Shown here: piece by piece, positions 47,275 through 59,013 of the stretch
Position numbering within the stretch: the first letter of the stretch is position 1
How the letters are laid out: each line of letters starts with the position of its first letter
Position numbers and translations under genes: made by a program
Source: Wuchereria bancrofti
Taxonomy: Eukaryota; Nematoda; Chromadorea; Rhabditida; Onchocercidae
Direction of reading: 5' to 3'
DNA length: 64,000 nucleotides
NCBI GenBank assembly: GCA_005281725.1
Contig: SSBO01000004.1
Coordinates: 124,001-188,000, forward strand
The notes under the pieces: generated by a model
The model's database searches: none
Told to the model about the DNA's origin: nothing
What the model saw: the letters and a program-made list of their open reading frames with translations, nothing else

Positions 47275-50200
47275 ATGACAAGCCTCACCGAGGGTTTGAA
47301 AGCAGATGAAAAAGATAGAGATATGTCGATTAGCTTTGAGGAAAAGAAATCGATGCCTGAGAATGCTGATAAAAGTAGGAAAAAGAAAAAATCTATGACA
47401 ACAGAAAGAGATCAATGGTCGGGTCCATTAGATTTTATCATGTCAATGATCGCATATGCTGTTGGATTAGGTAAGATTGATAAGAAAGAGTAAAAGTGAG
47501 ATAAAGAAATATTATTGAAGTTAGATATTAATTTATTAATAATGTTAAGTGTGTGATTTTTAGAAAAAGGAAATAAAAATTTTTTGGTTTTTTTTTTTAA
47601 ATTCCTTTTAGAATCTCGAAACGGGTGAAAATTTTTCAAATGTAACAGATATATATTTGGGGGAAATTTCAAGTAAACCAAGATATACTTTTGTTTTGAA
47701 CAATTTTGCTATTTATTTATGACTTAAGTTATCACACTTATGAACAATTTTCGTATTAAATGAATGAAAAGTCAGTATTGATGTAATGAAATTATTAACT
47801 TTCTCGGGTAACTTTTGCAGTAATGATACCAAAGAGATATTTGTTTTGCTGAATGATTATATATTAAACAGTTTTCCTTTTTTAAATTGATTACTTGAAA
47901 AATTTTTAGGCAATGTATGGAGATTTCCATATTTATGCTTTAAAAATGGCGGTGGTTCGTTTTATTTTTATTTCCATTTTTTCTTTCTTTTTTTGATAAT
48001 CATTTATTATTTTTATTTTATTTCATATTTCAATAATCATTTTTTGATAATCAAATTTGATGTTTAATTTTAATGTAAGGAATAAACATATGTGAAATAA
48101 TTTGACGAATTGTCTATTAAAAAAAATTATTTGTTAATTAAAATGCATAACAATTTGACAGGTTCATTCTTGGTTGTTTACATAATATTTTTCTCACTTG
48201 GTGCATTACCTGTGTTTATTATGGAAATTACAATAGGGCAGTATGCACAACGTGGCGCTATGGAAATTTGGAATTTATGTCCCTTATTTAAAGGTTAATC
48301 AAATTAATATCGTAATCAATTGTAATTACCATAATTTCATCTGATTCTTTGTATAGGTGTTGGTATTGGCAATGTTATGATTGCATTTATGTGCATCGCA
48401 TATTTCTGCGTTATATCAAGTTGGTCCATCTTCTATATGATCAATTCGTTGTCATCAGTCTTTCCATGGGAGACATGCAACAACTGGTGGTAAGTTATTC
48501 GTTTTCCATTGTTCATATTATTGTAACCTGTTTTGGAGGATACGGTAATGTTTTGAATGTTCGATTTTTCATAACCTATCCCAGTGCATACGGTAACTTT
48601 TTGTTGTTTACGTTATCGTGGTCCATCGTAATGAATACAGTAATTTTTTGATAAGCCGTACTATTATGACCTTTCTCGATATTTTGCTGAATGATTGATT
48701 ATATGTTGGACATTTTTTCCCTTTTTAATTAATTATTTGAAACTTTTTTTAGGTAATATACGGAAATACACGTATACGCATTTTTTCGTCTACATGTATT
48801 TATTTAACGTGCTTTAAAGTCTTATTCGTAACTTTTTCCAGGAATGATAAAACTTGCATAACTGGACGTGAAGATGCAACAGTGATATCTGAAATTATTA
48901 CAAATTTGTCCAAATATAATTTAACTACTGAAACGAGCGTTGAGCAATACTGGGAGTTAGTTGAAATATTTCAACTGTGATTTATATTTTCTAACAATTT
49001 TTCATCATATCTGACAAATTTTGCATGAATTAATATAATTACTTATAGAATGGATTTAAAAATGGATAGATTTTCTTAGACTTTTTTTACAGAAATACAA
49101 TTTTAATTGAAGCGAACAGAATTTCAATAAATTATTTCTTTTTCCCTTTTCAATTTAATAATATTTCATATTTTTGATAGCATTCAAATACTGATTTAAA
49201 TTGTTAGACGTACCTTTAAAAAAAATTAATTCTTTTTTTGTTTTGCAGACGACGAGTGCTGATGCAAACCGATTCGATATCAAACTTTGGCGGGATTCAA
49301 TGGGAGCTTCTCGGAATAATGACACTATCGTGGATCATCGTGTACTTCGCACTTTGGAAAGGCATTACACAGGCTCGTAAGGTAAACAAGATCAAAAAAA
49401 GAAAAAGAGGAATTAATTAATATTACTAGAGAAATCTGGCATAGATAATAAAAATATAAAATATTATTTTCTCCTCCCTCTGCTTGCATTACATCTTTAA
49501 TGATTTAGGTCTTGTGACTGGTGTTAAATTAAATAAAAATATACTGCAAATAAGTATTGTTTTTTCAAAATTTTAAACAAATTTCAATTTATATACGAAC
49601 TTTTCAGCGGAGTTGTTTCACAGGATTACGTAATGGCCTATTTTGCATTTTTTTCGGCCAAGCAATTGCTGATTTTCTGGTACTTTTCCATTTCTAGAAT
49701 ATTGAATTAGGACAAATTTCCAGCGTACGGTTCGTTGTAGTAAGTAGTGTGGTAGTTTAAAAATTAGCACGCAAAAATGAAGAATTTACTAATAGTTAAA
49801 GCAGTCTTTTTTTTTTTTTTAATTTATAGGGATATTTGATTTTTGACAAACAAGAAAAAAAATTTTTTTTTCTTAAATTTTTTGAATTAGTTAAGAGAGG
49901 ACAGTTTGTAGCAAGCAATCTGAGCTGCTGGACACTAAGCATTCCATTCATTCATTCATTCGGTATTGTTCAACGCACGCATACAATATATACCCGACGA
50001 ATTTATTGATCCTCTAAACAATTTGCCAAAGATGGCAGGTAACTTTTGAGATTGAGTTTTTTTGGAAAACAACAAAAAAAAAATCGCATTTATGAAAAAA
50101 AAGAAAAATAAAAAAAAATGAAATTGAAGACATAAAAAGATATAAAATAAAAATACTGTGATTACAATTAAGAAAAAGGATCAATGGTAGTTATCGATTA

Positions 50201-53200
50201 GTGAAATATTTTTCGAAATCGGCAACATTTCATGCCTTATCTGCAATTATCATCAATTTATGACCGTGAAAATGAAATTTGAAAAAAAAATAACCTGTCG
50301 CACTTTTTTATACGTATGTACGTGTTGTATTTGTGCATGCGTGTGAATATTTTGAACTTTTAAATTTAGTGGATGTTTGAAATATTGCTGAACGTGAATT
50401 GAATTTTAAATTCCTCGAGCAATATAAAATTTTTCTTCACAACAGAATCATATTTTTTATGGGAAATAGGATAAAATATTCTAATTTCAATAAAATATAT
50501 TTTAAGGTAATTAATGCTAATAATGATGAGAAACATAGGGAAAAATAAGAATTCTGGGACACTTAATTGAATCATAAATGGAAGAGAAATAAAAGAAAAA
50601 TAATTGTTGATATCAAGATTTGGTATCTTTTTGATAACAAATCATTGATTTGTACATGAATAGATGTAATACGTGAATAGATATACTTCATTAAAATTCT
50701 TTTTGTTTAAAATGAAAGGAAGAAATGGTGTACCTAAATCATTTTCATCAGAAGTTCATCTTGAAGGATAATGGATTCTAATAACTTTAGGAACCTCTAA
50801 TTTACGACGACGTTTGCTCTCAATCAATTTTTCAAATTATATGTTCAACTAAAATCACCTTATCATTCTTAAATCTTTTGAAAAGTGTAGTAAGTAATTC
50901 AAAAAGTTTTGAAACAAAATATTCAGCATTTCAGCGATTACAACTATGTCTTACGATAAACAATTATGGTTTTCCTTGTTGTTATGGTCTGTCTTACGGC
51001 ATAATTATACTTCTTGTTTTTTTTTCTTTTCTTCAGATTTCCTAATATTTTTAACAGATACAATATTCACTTATTATATTACACAAAGTATTACTTTCTA
51101 TGATTTTGATCTCCTGCAATTATCATAATTTGATTAACGCTTGAAATGATTTTTCATCGATTAGCATAAATTTCGGCAATCATTTTCAGAAAAATCTTTT
51201 GATATATATATTTATATACTTTTTCCGCATATTCCTCATCTTTTCAGCTTCAGAATTATACATTCATTCATTTTCCTCTCTTTTCAAATATTCTCTCCAG
51301 CAATTTAGCAACAATTTTGAATTATTGTTTTAAAAAACGAAAAGAAGAAAAAAGGATTATCTATTTTTCTTTTTTTGTAAGGAAAAGGAAATAGACATTC
51401 AAATTATTTTAAAAAAACACTTTTTTTCTATTGCAGTTTGTGTATTTTTGCGCGTTATCACCGTATTTCATGCTGGCAATTCTGCTTGTTCGTGGTTTAA
51501 CATTGCCGGGCGCTGAAGTTGGCATTTATTTTTACCTAACACCTAACGCAACAAAATTATGGGACATTACGGTATGGAAAGATGCTGGCACTCAGGTACG
51601 CATTATCATAATCTCACAATCATCATCATCATTATCACTACCATCGTCATCAATATCATTATCACTATTATCATCATTATTACTATTGTTATCGCATGAA
51701 ATCATCATCATCATCATCATCATTTTCATCATCAATCATCATCATCATCTTGCATTTTAAAATAATTTATATGAATTACTTTTCCTACTTTTTCCGTTAA
51801 TCATAAGTGTGATATCACTTTTTTCAAACATGTGAAAAAGTTGAACTTTTTCTTTTCATGATAAGAATGCAATTGCAACTGTTTCAGCATGAAATGATAG
51901 ATTTTCCATTGATCTATATTACTGATACAGATGGATTAATAGTACTATTTTGCTATTATTCTAAGTTTTAATTTTATTCCTCTAAGTTTTTTTTTAATTT
52001 TTTTTTTATACAGATGTCATGCTCATCTTTATCTAATACAATTAATATAGCAATATTGGTTGTATATGAATAAGTATTCTGAAAATATTTGCTAATATCA
52101 TAAATAAAATAATCATATTTGATAGATCAATCAGTATATCAGCTTTTATCTGTTGTGATTATACCTTGCACTTTCATCTGTTTTGATGGATAAGTTCTTG
52201 CTCATCTTTGCCGTCCGCCTGTTATTCTTTTTTAATGGACGATCAATACTCTCTTTCCCTCTCTGTATCTTTTTTCATTTACTTTTTCCCCTCCTTCTCT
52301 CCAATAATCCGTCCATGAAAACAATCTTCACAAATTTTTTTATTAATCAAATTTTAAAAAAGTTAGCTTTAATCATAATCTATCAATAAACACTTTTTGA
52401 TTTACTTGAAAGATAAAAATAAGTGTGGTAAATAAAAATAAATAACAACAATATCGAGTAAAATTAACAATAAGCAATGACAAATAATAATAATAATAAT
52501 AATAATAACAATAGTAAATAATAATAATATTAATACTAATACCAATAATAATAAATAATGGTGGTAATAATAATAATAAAATGACAATAATAGCAATAAA
52601 TAGTAATAATAATAGTAACACTAGTATTATTACAGTAGTAAATAATAGTGGTATTGCAATATAATATCCAACCTTCACTTATTTTCAGGTATTTTACTCA
52701 TATGGAGTAGGATTTGGGACATTGATTGCGTTGGGATCGCATAATAAGAAATCTCATAATTGCTTTAGGTAAATATCTCTTCATTAGCTTCAGATTAATG
52801 TTTCATACTAAGGTCATGATAAAATTTTCAATAATTTTATAAATTTTTGCTTGGTACAGTGTAATACTATTACTTATACTTTGTCAGTTTTGAAAAAAGA
52901 TTTTTAATTTTTTCAAAAATGAAAATTATTGCAGAGATGGATTTATTATGTGTGTCATAAATGGATCTACAAGTTTAATTGCTGGTAAGTCTGATAGAAT
53001 TTTGTTTTTTTGGAAAATTTTATTTTTTCTAGGTTTAGACTGTAAAAGTATAAGGAAAGGAACAAATAATCCATATTCATTCCATAGATATGACTAAATA
53101 ATCACTCGTATGGCAAAGATATAAATTTACTCTTTTACTTACCCAGAAATTTAATTAGTCAGTGTTAACAGCGTTTGTATAAACAAGATGAATAATTCTC

Positions 53201-55943
53201 GTCAATATTAAACTTTGTCCTTATTGTTGCTCTAGACCTATTTCCCCTAGCTTATGCAACACAATTCTGAAATGTTTTTTCCGGCCTAAAAAGATTTCTT
53301 GTAAAGCTAGATAAATGTATGTTTGAAGCAGTAAACAATTCAATGATAACAATTGAATTACACAGTATTTCTTTAGGCTTCGTTGTTTTTTCCATCCTTG
53401 GCTACATGTCGGTTATTGTTGATAAAAATATTGCCGAAATTGTTAAACCAGGTTTTAAATCTTTCTCACTTAATTAATTTAAATAAACTGATAGCATTTT
53501 AAAGGAACAATTACGTCACATTGGAGATATAGACGATCAAATCATTTGGTTAAAATGTTAATGAATTACCATTTTTTTTTTTCGTATGAGCAATTTTTCG
53601 AATTCAAATGTTCACTAGCTTAACTGATAAGTCATAAAATTTAATATTCCATTACAGGACCAGGTTTAGCATTCTTAGCATATCCCGAAGTAGCCAGTAA
53701 TCTTCCTCTTAAACAAGTTTGGTCTATGTTGTTCTTCTTGATGATTACAATCCTTGGCCTAGATAGTCAGGTTAGTAATTTGTTAATGCGAAAGTGCATT
53801 TCATATCGTAAATATTTCAAATAATAGAAAATAGCGCAATTTAATGATAATTTCAGATTTGCATGTTGGAAGGTTTATATACCGCTCTTGAAGATGTTTT
53901 CCCACATTTTTTACGCAAATACAAGAAAACTTCACTTGCTCTTACCTGTCTGTTCTTCTTTATTCTTGGCATCCCAATGGTTACTTACGTAAGATTTTAA
54001 ATGATCAATGAAATATTTTAAAAAGAAAAACTATTCATAATAAGTGTTCTGTACTAACATAATAACATTCCTCTACAAACGATATATTTGTATTTTATTA
54101 TAAAAAAATATATATTTATATTTTGAGACATGTTCATGTTTTTCCAAAATTCTTTTCAAACGAAAAAAAAACTTCTTAACAATTCAACCTCTATTGCAAA
54201 TTAAACAAATTTTCATACAATAAACATACCTTTTTGTTTATGCTGTATTTTGATCCATATACTGTGGGCAAATTGTGCTCATACTGTGGATAAATTAGTT
54301 TTATACTGTAGGTTAATCACGGTTACTATGGAGATTTCAATGTACATATGTAGGTGGATTAGATCCCAATATTTATACCATTATATTTGATATTTATGCT
54401 GTAATTTATGATTCTTGTTGCATTTAAGTTTATGCTCATTTACATTAAGCAGATTTCCATATACCGTATATCTTTATAATACGTGCCCGTACTGTAGAGA
54501 TCTGATGCGTACACTGTAAGGGTCGTTGTTCATACTGTATACAAATCACACTATTTATACTATAGGCTGATCATGTTTATTGTGGCCATTTTGGTATGTA
54601 TAATGGGTAAATCATTTTCATAGTTTAGATAAATTATAATATTTATACTTTAAGACATAATTCCTATAGCAGTTAAATTGATGCTTGTAAGCTATAAATA
54701 AATTTTTTTGTGAAATTAAACTTAGATGAATGAAAATCAAAATAAATTGAGAATAAAATTAAAGGCTGGCTCATATTGGCTTACTCTATTTGATGCATAT
54801 GGTGCCAGTGGTATTGCATTATTATTTGTCGTATTTTTTGAAGTTACTGGACTTTCGTGGGGATTTGGTAAGAAATATTTTAAATGATATTTAATTAATA
54901 GATAATGTTTAATATGTTTCATCCTAATGAATTATATATTAATTATTATTTAATTTTTGCACTCAATTTATTTGTATTTTTTTGCCTGTTTTTAGGAGCG
55001 CACAAAGTACGTAATGCTCTAAAAGAAATGATTGGTGTAGAACTTTGGGCATGTTGGGTTATTGTTTGGAAATTCATTACACCGTTTGTTATTGCTGTAA
55101 GTTTTTTTTGCTTACTAAATATTATAGTTTCAATAAATTTCATATTGTAACAAACATTATTTATGTCATTTTTTACGTTAATAATTCAAGTATTTCAATT
55201 CATGTGAAGTTTTACTACTTATGTAGAACTTTATATATTTTTTAATAGTATAGTCTTTTTGTATTATATTCTTTTCAGTGATTAAGTATCTTCAATCTTT
55301 GTAAAATCACGTAACTTTATATTGAGGTTTGAAAAAAAGTGTTTAGATTTTTTCTCTTACTTAAAATTTTTGATTTCTTGCTTCTTTTTGTCGATTCTTT
55401 TTCTATTCGTATCAAAAAAAAAAAGATTAATTTTTTAGGTTTTGTTCTTTTTCTGTATTTACAAATATCAACCGTTAAAATATCCTACCGGAGAAAGCTT
55501 TCCGGTTTGGGCTGAAATATTTGGATTTTTTTTATCTTCTTGTTCTATGGTTGTTATACCAGGGTATGCAATCTATTACCTTTTTTCCAGCAATCTCGAC
55601 AGTTCCACCAGTGAAGTTTGTTTTTTTTTATTGTACTTTCGTGTTAACTTTTGATCTTGATAAATTGCATTACTGTAATTATCATTCTTATTGAAATTTT
55701 CTCGATGATTAATTATTGCATTCAAAAAAAAAAAAAAGAAAAACAAAGACAAGTTTAATTAGTGTTTGAAATAAATCTTTAATTTTGAGATTAGTTAACA
55801 TTTCTTTAACCTATTTTCAGCGTTTAAGACGTGGTTTACATCCTCCATCTGATTTAGAAACCGGATTGCCACCATCACTTGCTTTTGAGCAACAAGATGT
55901 CGATATGGAATATATTGATTGCGATTGTGCAAAACAATTGTAA
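47275..55943 (+). CDS. SLC6 family Na+/Cl--dependent neurotransmitter/amino-acid-type symporter
   Basis: Sixteen exons join in phase to ~621 residues: 47275-47470, 47910-47954, 48162-48293, 48357-48489, 48842-48955, 49249-49381, 51437-51595, 52689-52768, 52935-52984, 53377-53451, 53658-53770, 53857-53988, 54765-54867, 54996-55096, 55439-55615, 55821-55943. Plasma-membrane protein with 12 expected TM helices. TM1 reads [16 protein letters not shown] (Gly where amine transporters have Asp). The large EL2 has the CNNWWNDKTC disulfide pair and NLS/NLT glycosylation sites. Predicted Cl- ligands (Tyr in IGQYA, Gln and Ser in TQVFYSYG, Asn and Ser in INGSTS) and the Na+ site LGLDSQ are present. Overall it most resembles GABA/betaine-type members such as nematode SNF-11/SNF-3. 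However, TM3 has YF where the conserved YY is expected, so the substrate is uncertain. The short acidic C-tail follows RLRRG. The acceptor two bases before the ATG could be a cis or trans-splice site. Confidence 0.93.
51605..51752. repeat. (ATC)n imperfect microsatellite in SLC6 intron 7
   Basis: ATC/ATT triplets with scattered substitutions starting ten bases after the exon ending at 51595. The open frame that reads through it encodes Ser/Leu/Ile/His repeats and is not coding. Confidence 0.85.
52483..52645. repeat. (AAT)n imperfect microsatellite in SLC6 intron 7
   Basis: AAT triplets with interspersed ACA, GGT and GTA, ending ~45 bp before the exon at 52689. Frames on the minus strand (Tyr/Leu/Ile-rich) are artefacts. 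Confidence 0.85.
54245..54690. repeat. Degenerate ~22-bp minisatellite in SLC6 intron 12
   Basis: TACTGTGGGCAAATTGTGCTCA, TACTGTGGATAAATTAGTTT and TACTGTAGGTTAATCACGGT follow one another. Further right are TACTATGGAG, TACCGTATATC, TACTGTAGAGATC, TACACTGTAAGGG, TACTGTATACAAATCAC, TACTATAGGCTGATCA and TATTGTGGCC. The consensus is roughly TACTGTRGRYAAATCANNTT with 20-30-bp spacing and heavy decay. It occupies most of the 776-bp intron between exons ending at 53988 and starting at 54765. Confidence 0.7.
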
Positions 55944-58900
55944 TTTACATCAAATTACAATTATATCCTTTTTAATTATTAACTTTTAAACATATAAATA
56001 TTTTTGTTTGAAAGAATTCAAAAATTTTTATTTGAAAATATTACTCTGAATAATTTATCCCAATAATGGATGAGATTTTTCTATTAAAATTCTAAATCAA
56101 TTTTATACCATATTTTCATATATTTCTGATCACTATATGCATATATTCATCAATTTTCAATCATCATCCTTATCACCTTCCATCTTTATTAGCTTCAGAA
56201 TATACTGTAATTTATCTTATTGTTTCATCTATAATAAGCTGAAAAAATACTATGGCAATTCTTGAAGGAAAAAAGTAATTATGTTTGCTTTGATTTTTTC
56301 AAAGAAAAAGAAAAAAGAAAAAAGTAATTAATTAATCGATAAAACTAGCAATAACAGAAAAAGAAGGAAAAAATTAGTGAAAAGAATATAAAACATTCAT
56401 TATTCTGCTAAAAAGAGAAAAACGACTAATTAATCTATCAAATTGAAAAACAAAAAACAAAAAAAAAATCACAATTGTACAGCATTTCATTATTTTTTTC
56501 TTTTTCTAATAGTTTTGTACAATCGCAATTAGTTAATATTTTAAAAACTAAAAGAAATTTCCAATTTTAATCATTAATATTCAAATTTTCAGTAACAATG
56601 ATAGCAATAATTAATAAAATGTTTTTGAAAAACTTAATTTTGATCAGCATATCAATTATTATCATCATTATCATTATTATTATTATATACTTCGATACTT
56701 GATCAGCAATCAATAATCTGTTTTTTAATAGTTCGATTTCAATAAGCATATCATTTATTACTATCATCAAATATTTAAAAATTTTATCATTTCCTTATTA
56801 ATATATGCCTTTCGTTTCATTTTTTATTTTCAATTTTTTTACATAGTGTAAGAAAATTAAATAAAAAATCCGACTACTCGAGTAGTCTAATATATATATA
56901 TCAGATAATTTGCTGTAATAAGCCATCGAAATTCAATTCTGCACCATAATTTTAAACTCACAAAAATTTTTATTGTTTTATTTTGATCCATTTTTTCAAT
57001 TGGATATATTTTTTTCTTATTGAAATCTTATGATTATATCTGTATCGCTCGCAGTTGTGTATAGAATTCCAATACATTGTATATTTATCATTCATATCAT
57101 TTTTTTTAAAGTAAAATCAATTAATTTTTACTTAAAATTTGTAGTTTGCAATTCAAAGATGTGCTGTATTTTTCACTATATCTTTTGTGATAGTTTCATA
57201 AATATATAATAAAGTATACATATTATTTCTTTTTTCCTTTTCAAATAAAACATTAAACAAATAAGCATTAAAAGAGAAATTCTTTTTTTTTGAAAAAAAG
57301 AATTGCTTCAGTAGTTAAAAATTAATTGCTTGTTAACATAGTATGAACAAAACTGGAAATGATTTGCGCGAAGACAGTTAATTGATTTAATAAGTTGAAT
57401 AAAAAAAAAAAAAACGAAAGGAAAGAGACACAAGCATGTGCAAAAATTTGCAGCATTCGTTGCATATTTAACTTTTAATTTTTTTACTTTTGGGGAAGGA
57501 AAAATAAAACTTCAAATTTTAAAACTTTTTGTGTAGATTTTATCGAGAATTAAAATGTTTCCACTTACCAAGAAGTTAATAACACTTACACGATCTCCTA
57601 AAATCCTCTCCTTTAAATTGCGTTATATGATTTCATACTGCAATTATTCAATTTTAATTGAACTAGTACTGTTTTTTAGTCGAAACCTAGCAACTGGTTT
57701 TACATGATTTAACAATTAACAGTTAACATGCATTAAGATATTTGAGTAAAGTTTTCAATCGCAATTATCTTTTAGAATCAATATTTTAAAACCAATTTTA
57801 AAATCTCACTCAGAAAGTTCATTACTCAGAAAAATTTTAAATAACTTTTCAATGCAAAATTCAATAACTCTGAATTGAAACAGAGAATTAACTCAAAATT
57901 GAAAATAGATGAGAAAGTTAATGCTGATAATAAATTCGCACAAATACCATGGAAATAATTTATTAAATTCCAAAACGGAAATGCAACAAAAGATATCATA
58001 GCATGGTAATTCCTATCACAACTATTATCATAGAATGATAATCATCACCATAAGAAGACTAAATAATTTCGGTTAAGTACACAATTTTATATTTGAAGAT
58101 TTAAATGATGATATTTTAATTTTAATATGATCCTGATATGATGAAGGAAAGACGAATGAAACTGACGGGTTAAAAATTTTTAATTAAAACTTTAATGGTA
58201 ACAATGATATTTCAGTTTTCATTGCATGAAATTTGCTAATACCATTGATGAATGATTTATATTAGAAAAAAATTATGAATTGAGACCAAATAATTAAGCT
58301 CCATTTGCATTTTGTACAAAAAAAAAAATCCAATTCCTATGGGAAGTATTATGATGAAATTAAAATGATAGTACGGACATTCTTCGAGGATTTTTTCGCA
58401 TGCTTAAGGAATTCTTTTGGTTTCCTTATATTAACTGTTAATATCACTGTTCTGTTAATATATTTTATGGTAGTGAGAAATATTGAGTTGTTTTTATAAT
58501 AGATCAAGAGTTAAAATTGAAAACTTTGTTCCAATTCTGAATGAACTTCCTGTACTGAAGAACAATCCAGCATATTCACAGCCAGATATGATTGAAAAGG
58601 TTTATCATATCAAATAGATACAATTTAAAAGCAATCGCTTATGAATAGCAGTGTGCATTACTGATTTCAGTTCACTGCAAAATAACTGTTACACAAAAAA
58701 AAAATAGTACTTTAATTCACACAACATTTACATCAAGGCTGAATGAATACCTACGAGAAGTTGTGCTGAAAATTATTTCAACATGATCACATTCTTAACA
58801 AAAATAAAAATAATTTAATTGAAAAACTGCTAACTTCCAATTTGATCATTTTCAACCAGAAAAAGAAAAATCCTATTCTTATGAAATTTTCCAAAGTTAT

Positions 58901-59013
58901 AGTCGGCTATAACATGCAATTGATATTCTAAAGAAATTAGAAAAGATAGACATAATCACATCTAACACTGATAAATGTTACTTATTCTAATACCATATAG
59001 AAAATGAGAAAAA
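55944..59013. other. Convergent intergenic spacer between SLC6 gene and GTF2F1
   Basis: No coding sequence recognised. Both flanking genes end here, so 3' UTRs should occupy its edges. A canonical AATAAA is at 57208-57213 on plus. A small ATT-rich tract is near 56650-56690 and a 16-bp palindrome at 56872-56887. Confidence 0.6.
56872..56887. repeat. Perfect 16-bp palindrome GACTACTCGAGTAGTC
   Basis: Exactly self-complementary with no spacer, and GC-richer than its surroundings, which are AT-only. Function unknown. A protein-binding dyad or chance are both possible. Confidence 0.6.

Noticed and set aside
52373..52678. Tyr/Leu/Ile-rich minus-strand ORF resembling a membrane peptide
   Set aside because: Translation of the (AAT)n microsatellite in an SLC6 intron.
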